This document shows, piece by piece, positions 9,671-20,891 of a stretch of DNA of 33,460 nucleotides. The notes beneath the pieces were generated by a model. The model worked only from the letters and a program-made list of their open reading frames with translations. It had not been told where the DNA came from and made no database searches. Positions within the stretch are counted from its first letter, which is position 1; every line of letters begins with the position of its first letter. Location: assembly GCA_002937675.1 (NCBI GenBank), contig PTKJ01000004.1, positions 1 through 33,460 on the forward strand, given 5' to 3'. This DNA comes from Alphaproteobacteria bacterium MarineAlpha9_Bin1 (GTDB lineage: Bacteria; Pseudomonadota; Alphaproteobacteria; TMED109). A program made the position numbers and the translations under genes.

Positions 9671-10042
9671 ATGAAAAATAATAAAATCTCACATAAAAAC
9701 AAAAATGATCTAATCTTGAATACCATAGTTGAAAAAACTTTGGACGTTGGAAAAGCTGAAAATATTATTTCTATTTCTCTTAATGGAAAGTCTTCCATAG
9801 CAGACCATATGATAATAGCTAGCGGGACTTCTGCAAGACATGTATCTGCTCTTGCCAACCAATTAAGTAGAAAATTAAAAAAAGAAGGCTATACCATATT
9901 ATCGATACAAGGGCAATCTGAAGCCAATTGGGTCTTAGTAGATGCAGGAGATGTTATTATTCACTTGTTCAGACCTGAAGTAAGAGATTTTTATAATTTA
10001 GACAAAATGTGGTTAACACCACAAGATGGTATAGAAATATAA
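9671..10042 (+). CDS. rsfS: ribosome silencing factor RsfS (Iojap family)
   Basis: ADHMIIASGTSARHVSALANQL, GQSEANWVLVDAGDVIIHLFRPEVRDFYNLDKMW. Follows nadD. Confidence 0.95.
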   Translation: MKNNKISHKNKNDLILNTIVEKTLDVGKAENIISISLNGKSSIADHMIIASGTSARHVSALANQLSRKLKKEGYTILSIQGQSEANWVLVDAGDVIIHLFRPEVRDFYNLDKMWLTPQDGIEI

Positions 10043-10141
10043 TTTTTATAAAGATTATTCCAAAAAGAAAACAAATAAGTTAGATTAAATTAAAACTTAT
10101 AATCTCTTACTTTGCTTAATAACAGTATATAAAGGTGCAAT

Positions 10142-11458
10142 ATGTATTTATTTAAAAACAACATAGTCAAAATTTTCATAATTTCATTTATATTTGTAAT
10201 TTTAATTTTTTATAATAACTTTCTTACATCAACTTCAGATGCGGCTAATGAAAATGATGATGTTTATCAGCAACTCAATATGTTCGGTGAAGTGTATGAG
10301 CGAGTGAGACGAGAATACGTCGAAGAAGTTACTAATAAGGAATTAATTGAAGCAGCAATAGAGGGAATGCTTCAATCTTTAGATCCTCATTCTTCATTTA
10401 TGAACGCCGATTCATTTAAAGACATGCAGGTGCAAACCAAAGGTGAATTCGGAGGATTAGGAATTGAAGTATCCATGGAAGAAGGTCTAGTTAAGGTTGT
10501 GTCCCCAATCGATGATACACCGGCTTTCCATGCAGGCATTCAAGCTGGAGACTTTATAATTGAAATCGATGGAGAATCAGTGTTGGGAATGTCCTTAGGG
10601 GATGCAGTGGACAAAATGCGGGGAAAAATTAATACAGAGATTGTTATTACTATTTTAAGGGAAAATAAAGAACCTTTTGAAGTCAAGATCATAAGAGATA
10701 AAATAAAAATACAGTCCGTCCGTGCTAGGAAAGAAGGTAACGTTGCTTATTTAAGGATAACTTCTTTCAACGAAAAAACTAAAACAGGTCTTTTGGAAAA
10801 TATGAAAAAACTTAAAGATCAAATTGGTGAAAACATAACAGGTGTAATTCTTGACTTAAGAAACAATCCTGGGGGTCTATTAGAACAAGCCATCGCAGTT
10901 TCTGATGCTTTTCTTAATCAAGGTGAAATAGTATCTACTAGAGGAAGAATTAGCAGAGGACAGCAAAGGTTTAATGCTACCAAAGGAGATATTTCAGATG
11001 GTCTCCCAATAGTTGTATTAATTAATAGTGGGTCAGCATCAGCATCAGAAATAGTAGCTGGAGCACTGCAAGACCATAAAAGAGCTATCATTATGGGGAC
11101 AACCTCTTTTGGAAAGGGTTCTGTTCAAACTATTATTCCTATACAAAAACATTCTGCTATGAGATTGACAACTGCAAGGTATTATACTCCTTCAGGCCGT
11201 TCCATTCAGGCTACAGGAATTATTCCTGATATAATTGTAAAACAATCAAAAATAGAGGAATTAAAATCTTTTTCTGAAAGAAGAGAAAGTGATTTAAGAG
11301 GTCATCTTGATAATCCTAGCAACTTGAAAAATGATAACAGCGATACTACAGAAACAGCTGATAATGAAGATGACAAGGATAATTTTGTGGATTATCAATT
11401 AAATAGAGCCTTGGATCTTTTAGAAGGAATTTCATTCTATAATAAAGATCATGTATGA
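10142..11458 (+). CDS. ctpA: C-terminal processing S41 peptidase with PDZ domain, N-terminal membrane anchor/signal
   Basis: Hydrophobic N-terminus, GGLGIEVSMEEGLVKVVSPIDDTPAFHAGIQAGD (PDZ), LINSGSASASEIVAGALQDHKRAIIMGTTSFGKGSVQ (catalytic Ser/Lys). Confidence 0.95.
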   Translation: MYLFKNNIVKIFIISFIFVILIFYNNFLTSTSDAANENDDVYQQLNMFGEVYERVRREYVEEVTNKELIEAAIEGMLQSLDPHSSFMNADSFKDMQVQTKGEFGGLGIEVSMEEGLVKVVSPIDDTPAFHAGIQAGDFIIEIDGESVLGMSLGDAVDKMRGKINTEIVITILRENKEPFEVKIIRDKIKIQSVRARKEGNVAYLRITSFNEKTKTGLLENMKKLKDQIGENITGVILDLRNNPGGLLEQAIAVSDAFLNQGEIVSTRGRISRGQQRFNATKGDISDGLPIVVLINSGSASASEIVAGALQDHKRAIIMGTTSFGKGSVQTIIPIQKHSAMRLTTARYYTPSGRSIQATGIIPDIIVKQSKIEELKSFSERRESDLRGHLDNPSNLKNDNSDTTETADNEDDKDNFVDYQLNRALDLLEGISFYNKDHV

Positions 11459-11936
11459 TAAGTCTTCTTATAGACAATGTGTAGGTATTACAGTTTTCAA
11501 TCCAGATGGAAATATATGGATTGGGAAACGTTCTAATATGTATGGAAGGAAAAGAATATGGCAGATGCCACAAGGAGGAATAAATGATGGTGAAATTCCA
11601 CTAGATGCTGCTAAAAGAGAATTATTTGAGGAAACAGGTCTTAAAAATGTAAAATTCATAAGAGACTGTTCTAAATGGTTGCAATATGATTTTCCCAAAG
11701 AAATACTCATCCATAAAAATTATATAGGACAAAATCAAAAGTGGCATTTATTTTATTTTCAAGGGAGTAACCAAGAAATCAATCTTAATATTTCTAATAA
11801 ACCAGAGTTTTGTGAGTGGAAATGGTCAACAATTAGCAATGCTATTGATCAAGTTATTAGTTTTAAGAAAAATGTTTATATATCTTTATTTGATGAATTT
11901 GGGCCATTGATAAAAATAAATACTAAGTCTTTGTAA
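11451..11936 (+). CDS. rppH: RNA pyrophosphohydrolase (Nudix)
   Basis: Nudix box GGINDGEIPLDAAKRELFEETGL preceded by IWQMPQ. Downstream of and overlapping ctpA, as in many alphaproteobacteria. Confidence 0.93.
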   Translation: MYDKSSYRQCVGITVFNPDGNIWIGKRSNMYGRKRIWQMPQGGINDGEIPLDAAKRELFEETGLKNVKFIRDCSKWLQYDFPKEILIHKNYIGQNQKWHLFYFQGSNQEINLNISNKPEFCEWKWSTISNAIDQVISFKKNVYISLFDEFGPLIKINTKSL

Positions 11937-11944
11937 TTTTTTAA

Positions 11945-12349
11945 TTACTTAACTAGCTCTATTTTAGCTTCCAGTTTGTCTAGCCTATTTTGTATTAAAT
12001 TGCTTTCTTTTTCATCCTGAGATGACCTCAACTGTTCTATAAGATTTTGAATCTGATCCTTACATTCAGATTCATCAATATCCTCTATAGAGCATAGTTC
12101 ACTTGCCAATATAGACACTTGATTAGAAAGCACTTCTACAAAACCACCTGCCAAAAAGAATTTTTCAGTTTTATCAGCATCGTGGATCTCAAGCAATCCT
12201 GGTCTAATACTAGAAATTATAGGTGCATGCCCAGGCAATACCCCAAAATCTCCTTCTGATCCGGCAATGATGACCATATCCACCTGTCTGGAAACTACAA
12301 GTTTATCGGGTAATACCAGCTCTAATTGAAGTCTCTCTGATTCGCTCAC
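11945..12349 (-). CDS. atpC: ATP synthase F1 epsilon subunit
   Basis: LELVLPDKLVVSRQVDMVIIAGSEGDFGVLPGHAPIISSIRPG. Last gene of atpHAGDC. Confidence 0.96.
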   Translation of the reverse strand: MSESERLQLELVLPDKLVVSRQVDMVIIAGSEGDFGVLPGHAPIISSIRPGLLEIHDADKTEKFFLAGGFVEVLSNQVSILASELCSIEDIDESECKDQIQNLIEQLRSSQDEKESNLIQNRLDKLEAKIELVK

Positions 12350-12368
12350 TTATCTATACTTTCTAAAA

Positions 12369-13793
<1,425 letters not shown>

Positions 13794-13829
13794 TCACTCC
13801 ATTAACAGTATTCAAATTTTGTTCTCCAA

Positions 13830-14708
13830 TCACAGGGCTTCAGCTCCAGAAATAATTTCAATAAGTTCCCTAGTTATTATTGCCTGTCTTTGTCTATTAT
13901 AAGATAGAGTCAGTCTATCTATCATTTCTCCTGCATTCCTAGTTGCATTATCCATTGCAGCCATCCTTGCTCCTTGCTCTCCAGCGCCACTTTCTAAAAT
14001 AGATTTATAAAGTTGGGTAGAAATATTTTTAGGTAAAAGGTCAGATAATATGGCTTGTTCCTCTGGTTCAAATTCAAAAAAAACATTTTCTTCTTTGGAT
14101 TCCTCCAAATTTTCTACCTCATAAGGAATGATTGATTGTTCGGTAGCAATTTGTGATATAACCGACTTAAATCTGTTATAATAAATTAAACAACTTCCAA
14201 ATTCATCTAGTTCAAATCTCTTAATTATTTCAGAACCCACAGTTTCTGCTAGATTAAATAAGGTTTTGCCACTGGCAGAAATTTCATAAGTATTGATTAT
14301 TTTTCCTTGAAAATTATTTTTAAGAACTTCAGAACCCTTGCGACCTATACAAAGCAATTTTACGGGAATATTGTTTGTTTCCAGCTCCGAAATCTTATTT
14401 TTAACATTTCTAACTATAGAAGAATTAAATGCACCACACAAACCTCTGTCAGAAGTAACCACTATAAGTAGTTTTGTTTTATTATTATTATTTCCCTTTA
14501 ACATTAGGGGAGATAAATCACTATCCTTTAGAGAAAACGTTAATGAAGACATAATCTTTGACAATTTTTCCGCATAAGGCCTTGCTGCCTCCGCTATATC
14601 TTGTGCGCGTCTAAGCTTAGAAGCAGCAACCATTTTCATGGCTTGTGTAATTTTTTTTGTGGAACTCACACTATCTATGCGGTTCCTTAAATCTTTAAGG
14701 TTAGCCAT
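13830..14708 (-). CDS. atpG: ATP synthase F1 gamma subunit
   Basis: MANLKDLRNRIDSVSSTKKITQAMKMVAASKLRRAQ ... AMDNATRNAGEMIDRLTLSYNRQRQAIITRELIEIISGAEAL. Confidence 0.98.
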   Translation of the reverse strand: MANLKDLRNRIDSVSSTKKITQAMKMVAASKLRRAQDIAEAARPYAEKLSKIMSSLTFSLKDSDLSPLMLKGNNNNKTKLLIVVTSDRGLCGAFNSSIVRNVKNKISELETNNIPVKLLCIGRKGSEVLKNNFQGKIINTYEISASGKTLFNLAETVGSEIIKRFELDEFGSCLIYYNRFKSVISQIATEQSIIPYEVENLEESKEENVFFEFEPEEQAILSDLLPKNISTQLYKSILESGAGEQGARMAAMDNATRNAGEMIDRLTLSYNRQRQAIITRELIEIISGAEAL

Positions 14709-14717
14709 TCTTTTTCA

Positions 14718-16256
14718 TCAATCGTTTTTTTCAAAATTTTTAGCGACATTAACTATTATATCACTTATTGATTTTTCTAAATTATCATCAAGAGCGCCTT
14801 TCTCTCTTATGGTCTCTAAAATTTTAGCATTGTTTTTCTTAACTTCATCAAGCAATGCCTCTTCAAATGCACCTAGAGTTTTTACTTCCATTTTATCAAG
14901 AAAACCTTTAACACCTGCATAAATTACTATTATTTGTTCTTCAACAGGTAAAGGAGAATATTGAGACTGTTTTAATAACTCAGTTAATCTAGCCCCTCTT
15001 CCTAATAATTTTTGTGTTGCAGCATCTAAATCTGATCCAAATTGAGCAAATGCCGCCATTTCTCTGTATTGTGCAAGCTCTAATTTTATAGAACCTGCTA
15101 CTTGTTTCATGGCTTTTATTTGAGCAGACGAACCAACACGACTAACAGACAGTCCAACATTAATAGCTGGTCTAATTCCTTGGTAAAATAGGTTCGTCTC
15201 TAAAAAAATTTGTCCATCTGTAATAGATATAACATTAGTAGGAATGTAAGCAGATACATCTCCTGCTTGAGTTTCTATGATAGGCAACGCTGTAAGTGAT
15301 CCAGCTCCATTAACATCATTTAATTTAGCTGCTCTTTCTAAAAGTCTAGAATGCAAATAGAATACATCTCCTGGGTAGGCTTCTCTACCTGGAGGACGCC
15401 TCAACAAAAGTGACATTTGTCTATAGGCCACTGCATGCTTTGATAAATCATCATAAACGATCAAAGCATGCATTTTATTATCCCTAAACCATTCTCCTAT
15501 TGCACAACCTGTGTAAGGAGCCAAATACTGAAGAGGAGCAGGCTCGGAAGCTGTCGCAGCAACTATTACCGTATAATCAAGTGCACCCCTTTCTTCTAGC
15601 TCCTTTACTATTTGTGCAACAGTAGATCTCTTCTGCCCTATGGCTACATAAATACAATAAAGTTTCTTTTCTTCAGATCCAGATTCATTTATAGCTTTTT
15701 GATTCAGAATAGTATCAATGGCCAAAGCAGTTTTTCCTGTCTGTCTATCTCCAATAATAAGTTCCCTTTGTCCTCTTCCAATTGGGACTAGAGAATCTAT
15801 AGCTTTTAAACCAGTTTGAACAGGTTCATGAACCGATATTCTGGGAATAATTCCAGGTGCTTTAACATCGACAACTCTTCTTTCAGATGAATCTATTTTC
15901 CCTTTTCCATCTATTGGATTTCCCAACGCATCCACAACTCTGCCAAGTAATCCTTTCCCTACAGGAGCATCTACTATTCTATTAGTTCGCTTTACAATAT
16001 CTCCTTCTTTTATTCCTCTATCATCTCCAAAAATAACTACACCTACATTATCTGCTTCAAGATTTAGAGCCATTCCATATATTCCACCTGCAAACTCAAC
16101 CATCTCTCCAGCCTGAACATTATCTAATCCATACACTCTTGCAATACCATCCCCTACCGAAAGCACCTGGCCTATTTCTGCAACTTTAGTCTGCGAATCG
16201 AATTTCGATATTTGTTCTTTAATAATAGATGAAATTTCTGCTGCATTTAGATCCAT
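14718..16256 (-). CDS. atpA: ATP synthase F1 alpha subunit
   Basis: [68 protein letters not shown]. Confidence 0.99.
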   Translation of the reverse strand: MDLNAAEISSIIKEQISKFDSQTKVAEIGQVLSVGDGIARVYGLDNVQAGEMVEFAGGIYGMALNLEADNVGVVIFGDDRGIKEGDIVKRTNRIVDAPVGKGLLGRVVDALGNPIDGKGKIDSSERRVVDVKAPGIIPRISVHEPVQTGLKAIDSLVPIGRGQRELIIGDRQTGKTALAIDTILNQKAINESGSEEKKLYCIYVAIGQKRSTVAQIVKELEERGALDYTVIVAATASEPAPLQYLAPYTGCAIGEWFRDNKMHALIVYDDLSKHAVAYRQMSLLLRRPPGREAYPGDVFYLHSRLLERAAKLNDVNGAGSLTALPIIETQAGDVSAYIPTNVISITDGQIFLETNLFYQGIRPAINVGLSVSRVGSSAQIKAMKQVAGSIKLELAQYREMAAFAQFGSDLDAATQKLLGRGARLTELLKQSQYSPLPVEEQIIVIYAGVKGFLDKMEVKTLGAFEEALLDEVKKNNAKILETIREKGALDDNLEKSISDIIVNVAKNFEKND

Positions 16257-16261
16257 TTATC

Positions 16262-16819
16262 TTATCCCTCTCTCATAGATACTTTTAGGTCTTCTAGTCT
16301 AGATCTTATAGAACCATCCAACATAAGCGAGCCTATTCTTAATACATAACCTCCTAGTATGGAAGGATCTATTTTTGTATTTAAATTAACTTTTGAACCT
16401 GCTGATTCCTGTATTTGTTTTTCAACTAGCCTAAGATCTGCTTCGCTTAATTCAATTGCGCTGACTAGTTCAGCTGCTAAAATACCCTTATCACTAGAAT
16501 ACATTTCTCTAAAACGATCACAAATACGTCCTATTAAATAAGACCTTTTATTCATACATACTACAGTGAAAAAATTTGTTAAAAGTGTAGACATTGCAGC
16601 CTTTTTTAAGATGCTAGCCACTAAAACCTTTTGTTCATGACGAGATAGTAATGGGCTTTCAATAATTTTTCTAAAATCTTCACTCTTATCTATCATTAAT
16701 TTGATTTGTTCTATTTCTTCATAAGTGACATCTATGCATTTTTGTTCTTGAGATAATTCCATCAATGCCTTTGAATATCTTTCAACTATGCCATTAATAT
16801 TTTTAGAATTATTCGCCAA
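16262..16819 (-). CDS. atpH: ATP synthase F1 delta subunit (TTG start)
   Basis: OSCP-like pattern: YSKALMELSQEQ..., ILGGYVLRIGSLMLDGSIRSRLEDLKVSM. Position upstream of atpA. Start read as TTG at 16819-16817. Confidence 0.93.
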   Translation of the reverse strand: MANNSKNINGIVERYSKALMELSQEQKCIDVTYEEIEQIKLMIDKSEDFRKIIESPLLSRHEQKVLVASILKKAAMSTLLTNFFTVVCMNKRSYLIGRICDRFREMYSSDKGILAAELVSAIELSEADLRLVEKQIQESAGSKVNLNTKIDPSILGGYVLRIGSLMLDGSIRSRLEDLKVSMREG

Positions 16820-16820
16820 T

Positions 16821-16895
16821 TTACATATGTCCCAAATAACAACTAAATATAAAAACTGCCACTAAAAACCCTGCGACGGTTTGGTAGCACAACAT
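16821..16895 (-). CDS. putative 24-aa hydrophobic leader/small ORF upstream of atpH (MLCYQTVAGFLVAVFIFSCYLGHM*)
   Basis: Manual translation of the priA-atpH gap on the minus strand: ATG at 16895, TAA at 16823-16821, one base before the atpH TTG. Weak SD-like AAGG very close to the ATG. Below the ORF-track length cutoff. Confidence 0.3.
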   Translation of the reverse strand: MLCYQTVAGFLVAVFIFSCYLGHM

Positions 16896-16907
16896 TGCCT
16901 TATGTGC
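16857..16907 (-). promoter_or_regulatory. possible leader/attenuator structure between priA and atpH
   Basis: Minus strand hairpin 1 GCACA-taaggcaatgt-TGTGC (16907-16887). Overlapping hairpin 2 TGCTACCAAACC-gtcgcag-GGTTTTTAGTGGCA (16889-16857), followed by GTTTTTATATTT. The two share TGC, so they would be mutually exclusive. Confidence 0.3.
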
Positions 16908-16935
16908 AATAAAAGATAAATATTTATATAAAAAA

Positions 16936-19152
16936 TTATAAAAAATTATATGGGTCAATATCTATTTTTATTCTTATATCCTTTCTAACATTAACTTTTG
17001 CAAGCCATTCTCTTATAAATGGTTGCAAGAGAGAATTTTTTTCTCCTTTTAATAAAAACCTAAAACGGTACCACCCTCTAAGTTTATTAATAGGCGCTGG
17101 AGCAGGACCAAGCACTGTGATTCGCTGATTAACTGAATTCTGTTTCTTTTTTGCAAGCATTTTAACAAAGGTTTCTAATTTTGTGATATTTTTTGACTGC
17201 ACTATAATTGCTGCTAATCTACCATATGGAGGCATATTTCTAAGTGATCTATTTTCCGATTCTAGTGCAAAAAATTTGTCTCTATCCCCATCTGCAATAG
17301 CTTGCATAACACTATTATCAGGTTCATAGCTTTGTATTAGTGCATGTCCCTTTTTTTTATCTCTACCTGCTCTTCCTGATAATTGTGTTAACATCTGAAA
17401 TGTCCTCTCTGAAGCTCTTAAATCTCCTCCTATCAAACTCAAATCAGCATCTATTGCTATCACGTTAGTTAATAAAGGAAAGTTATGTCCTTTTGCGACA
17501 ACTTGTGTTCCAACTACAATTTCAATTTTTCCTTCTTCTATATCATTTAATATATTTTTAGTTACTGAAATATTTTTTAAGGTATCACTAGACAAAATTT
17601 CTAGTCTAGAAAGAGGAAATTTTTTTTTAACTTCCTCTGCGAGCCTTTCAACTCCTGGTCCACAAGCAACAAAACTATTTTTTCCATTACAATTAGGACA
17701 ACTAGAAGGAAGTTTTTTGTTGTAACCGCAATGATGACACAATAAGGTGTCTTTTTGTTTATGAGAAACTAACCAAGAAGAACATTCCGAACAACAAAAT
17801 CTATAACCACAATTATTACATAAAGTTAAAGGTGCAAAACCTCTTCTATTTATAAATAGTAGTGATTGCTCTTTATTTTTTAAAGCATTTTTAATTGCGT
17901 TCGTTGCTTCATCAGACAACCATTCATTGGATAATAAATTTTTTTTACGCATATCTACTAATTTTATTGAAGGCATCACTGCAGATCCATAACGTTCCTT
18001 TATTTCTATTCTTTTGTATTTTTTAATATTCACATTGTGAAGTGTTTCCAAAGAGGGGGTTGCCGAGACTAAAATAACATTTAAAAAAGCAATAGAGCCC
18101 CTTGCTACTGCCATATCTCTTGCATTATAGATTACACCATCTTCCTGTTTATATGAAATGTCATGTTCTTCATCTACTATTATTAATCCTAAATCCACAA
18201 AAGGTAAAAAGAGGGCACTTCTTGCACCTACTACCACTTTAGCTTCTCTCCTTATAACAGATTGCCAAGTTTCATGTCTTTGTCTCATTGATAAGTCTGA
18301 GTGCCATAGATAAGCCTTTGCTCCAAATCTTTTAGAAAATCTATCTAAAAACTGTGAACTTAAAGAAATTTCTGGTAATAAAATTAATGATTGCTTTCCA
18401 CTATTTATATTCATGTTAATTAACTCAAAATATACTTCCGTTTTTCCCGATCCCGTTACTCCATCTATCAGAAAAACGTTATTTTTTTCTTTCTTCATAA
18501 AATTTTTTATAATTTTATAAGATTTTAATTGAGGTCTAGATAATTTCTTAGAAATATATTGAATACTTTTATCATTATTCTTTTTAAACTTCTTAGTCTT
18601 ATTGATAAGCACTTCATCAATAATCAATTTATCTATAACACTTCTACTAACTTTTAATTTCCTCATACAGTCAGCAATACTTAAGTCCCAATTTTCAGAT
18701 ACAAATTTTTTAACCTTAAGACCCAAAGGGGTAGTTTTAGCAACACTATCCTTATTATAACTAAGAACTCTTTCTTCCTTAATAGTCTCTAAAAATTTAA
18801 TAGAAGGTAGAGACATTTTTAATACTTGAGATATATCGTACATCGTCCAATTAGAAGTCCAAATACAAAAATTAAGAAATTCTAGTGATAAACATGGCAG
18901 ATCTACTATCTTATTTATATATCTAAGTTTTTTCTTAGTTATGTTGCTAGTACCTCTAGACATAACGATCCCAACGCATAGTCTTTTTCGCAAAGGAACT
19001 ATAACAATTTGCCCTACGTATAAGAGATTAGGGACTAGATAATCAAAGGAACCACTTGCCGGATTAATTAGCGTTACTTTACAAACACTTTCCGATAGCA
19101 ATTTAATGTTTTTAATAAAAATTTTTCTTATCCTTGGCACTAACTTAATCAT
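16936..19152 (-). CDS. priA: primosomal protein N' (replication restart helicase PriA)
   Basis: LIDGVTGSGKTEVYFELI (Walker A), IIVDEEHD (Walker B), zinc cysteines CNNCGYRFCCSECS...CHHCGY...CPNC, GTQVVAKGHNFPLLTNVIAIDADLSL, LSGRAGRDKKKGHALIQS. Confidence 0.97.
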   Translation of the reverse strand: MIKLVPRIRKIFIKNIKLLSESVCKVTLINPASGSFDYLVPNLLYVGQIVIVPLRKRLCVGIVMSRGTSNITKKKLRYINKIVDLPCLSLEFLNFCIWTSNWTMYDISQVLKMSLPSIKFLETIKEERVLSYNKDSVAKTTPLGLKVKKFVSENWDLSIADCMRKLKVSRSVIDKLIIDEVLINKTKKFKKNNDKSIQYISKKLSRPQLKSYKIIKNFMKKEKNNVFLIDGVTGSGKTEVYFELINMNINSGKQSLILLPEISLSSQFLDRFSKRFGAKAYLWHSDLSMRQRHETWQSVIRREAKVVVGARSALFLPFVDLGLIIVDEEHDISYKQEDGVIYNARDMAVARGSIAFLNVILVSATPSLETLHNVNIKKYKRIEIKERYGSAVMPSIKLVDMRKKNLLSNEWLSDEATNAIKNALKNKEQSLLFINRRGFAPLTLCNNCGYRFCCSECSSWLVSHKQKDTLLCHHCGYNKKLPSSCPNCNGKNSFVACGPGVERLAEEVKKKFPLSRLEILSSDTLKNISVTKNILNDIEEGKIEIVVGTQVVAKGHNFPLLTNVIAIDADLSLIGGDLRASERTFQMLTQLSGRAGRDKKKGHALIQSYEPDNSVMQAIADGDRDKFFALESENRSLRNMPPYGRLAAIIVQSKNITKLETFVKMLAKKKQNSVNQRITVLGPAPAPINKLRGWYRFRFLLKGEKNSLLQPFIREWLAKVNVRKDIRIKIDIDPYNFL

Positions 19153-19214
19153 AAGCTACTGTTAACTGTGATTTAACATAACATGTTTTTTCTTTTTTTT
19201 GTAAGGAGGTAAAA

Positions 19215-19871
19215 TTGAAATTTTTTATTGATACTGCAGATGTCAAAGAAATCAGAGATCTCTCAACTACAGGATTACTTGATGGAGTAACCACTAACCC
19301 CTCTCTTATAAAAAAATCAGGAAGAAAAATCACCGAATTAATAGAAGAAATATGTAAAATAGTTTCGGGCCCAGTTTCTGCAGAAGTAGCTGCCACTACT
19401 TTTGATAAAATGATAAAAGAAGCTCAAGTTCTAAAAAAAATAGCTGATAATGTAACTATTAAATTACCTCTTACTTGGGATGGTTTAATGGCATGTAAAG
19501 CTCTAAGAGACGAAGGAATAATGGTAAATATAACTCTTTGTTTTTCGGCATCTCAAGCCCTCTTAGCAGCTAAGTCAGGAGCAAATTTTATTTCCCCTTT
19601 TGTTGGAAGACTGGATGATATTGGTGCTGATGGAATGAGTTTAATATCAGAGATAAAACAAATATACTCAAACTATAATAATCTAACTACAGAAATTCTA
19701 GTAGCTAGCGTAAGGCATCCAAGACATGTTATAGAAGCTGCAAAATTAGGGGCAGACGTAGTTACTCTTCCTCCAAATGTAATAAAGCAACTTATCACTC
19801 ACCCCCTAACGGATAAAGGACTTGATGCATTCTTAAAAGATTGGAAAGAGACAGGACAAGAAATAGGCTAA
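19215..19871 (+). CDS. transaldolase / fructose-6-phosphate aldolase family (small, about 218 aa)
   Basis: [82 protein letters not shown] start preceded by AAGGAGGT. Confidence 0.94.
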   Translation: MKFFIDTADVKEIRDLSTTGLLDGVTTNPSLIKKSGRKITELIEEICKIVSGPVSAEVAATTFDKMIKEAQVLKKIADNVTIKLPLTWDGLMACKALRDEGIMVNITLCFSASQALLAAKSGANFISPFVGRLDDIGADGMSLISEIKQIYSNYNNLTTEILVASVRHPRHVIEAAKLGADVVTLPPNVIKQLITHPLTDKGLDAFLKDWKETGQEIG

Positions 19872-19878
19872 ACTATTA

Positions 19879-20817
19879 ATGAAAAATAAAAATTTTAACA
19901 ATGAAATGATAACAAAAGAATTACTTTCTATAATCCAGAACTGGATCAAATTTATTAAAAATGAACGTTTGTTAAGTTTAAATACTAGAAAGGCTTATGA
20001 ATCAGATATAAATCAGTTTATGTTTTTTGTCTTTCACTATAAAGAAAAAGTGGTTTCACTAGATATAATTGATAATCTAAGCATAAGAGACTTTAGATCT
20101 TGGCTTTCTGCTTTAAAAAACCAACAAAAAATTTTTTCTTCTACAACTCAAGCGAGACACAGAGCTTCTCTTAGATCATTTTATACATATTCCTTAAAAA
20201 ATAACTTCTTAAAAAATACAAATTTATTCAATTTAAGATCAATAAAATTAAAAAATAAACTTCCAAGGCCTCTATCATCAAATGAAGTTATAAATGTTAT
20301 CAACATGTCTGAAGGAAAAAATAGTTGGGTAGGGATAAGAGATAAGGCTTTATTCACCATGATTTATGCAACGGGCATGAGAATAAATGAAATTCTTCAA
20401 TTAAATATTGTTGATGTCGAAAAATCAGAAGTCATACGTGTTACTGGAAAGGGAGAAAAAGTAAGAGAAATACCTTTAATAAAATCTGCAAAGATAGCCA
20501 TTGAAGAATGGTTGAAAATAGCTCCCCAGAACAGTCATGATGATCCTTTATTCATAGGAGTAAGAGGAAAAAGACTTAGCGCCCGGCAAGTACAAAAAAC
20601 AATGGAAAATATTAGAAACAATCTTTCTTTACCAAAAAGCGCAACTCCGCATGCATTACGTCATAGCTTTGCAACTCATCTTTTAGAAGAAGGAGTAGAT
20701 CTTAGAACTCTCCAGGAATTATTGGGTCATAGCAATTTATCCACAACACAAGGGTATACGGCCATTACTATAGACAGAATGAACAAGGTACACCGTAAGG
20801 CACATCCTAGAAAATAA
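19879..20817 (+). CDS. xerC: tyrosine recombinase, XerC-like
   Basis: MIYATGMRINEILQLNIVDV (Arg I), HALRHSFATHLLEEGVDLRTLQELLGHSNLSTTQGYTAI (HxxR, H, Tyr). N-terminal SAM-like core-binding domain. Confidence 0.88.
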   Translation: MKNKNFNNEMITKELLSIIQNWIKFIKNERLLSLNTRKAYESDINQFMFFVFHYKEKVVSLDIIDNLSIRDFRSWLSALKNQQKIFSSTTQARHRASLRSFYTYSLKNNFLKNTNLFNLRSIKLKNKLPRPLSSNEVINVINMSEGKNSWVGIRDKALFTMIYATGMRINEILQLNIVDVEKSEVIRVTGKGEKVREIPLIKSAKIAIEEWLKIAPQNSHDDPLFIGVRGKRLSARQVQKTMENIRNNLSLPKSATPHALRHSFATHLLEEGVDLRTLQELLGHSNLSTTQGYTAITIDRMNKVHRKAHPRK

Positions 20818-20891
20818 TTAAATTATAAATGAATAGTTTCTTAAGATAAAAAAAATTCTCATTTTTAATTTCCCAATATAGTATCCTCTAT

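Noticed and set aside
11346-11573. 75-aa and 80-aa minus-strand ORFs over the ctpA/rppH junction (also 11468-11710)
   Set aside because: Antisense to two motif-supported genes with no own context or RBS. Treated as spurious.
14338-14922. Plus-strand ORFs opposite atpG/atpA (14338-14577, 14638-14922) and opposite atpH (16359-16541)
   Set aside because: Shadow ORFs of highly conserved ATP synthase genes; the compositions look like reverse-complement artefacts.
19145-19396. 83-aa minus-strand ORF across the priA/tal intergenic region
   Set aside because: Overlaps the start of the conserved tal-like gene antisense; no family resemblance.
19879-20817. Tyrosine recombinase as evidence for an integrative element
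   Set aside because: XerC-like and located beside tal/priA/atp, an arrangement seen in alphaproteobacterial housekeeping contexts. No att repeats, tRNA or cargo genes nearby.
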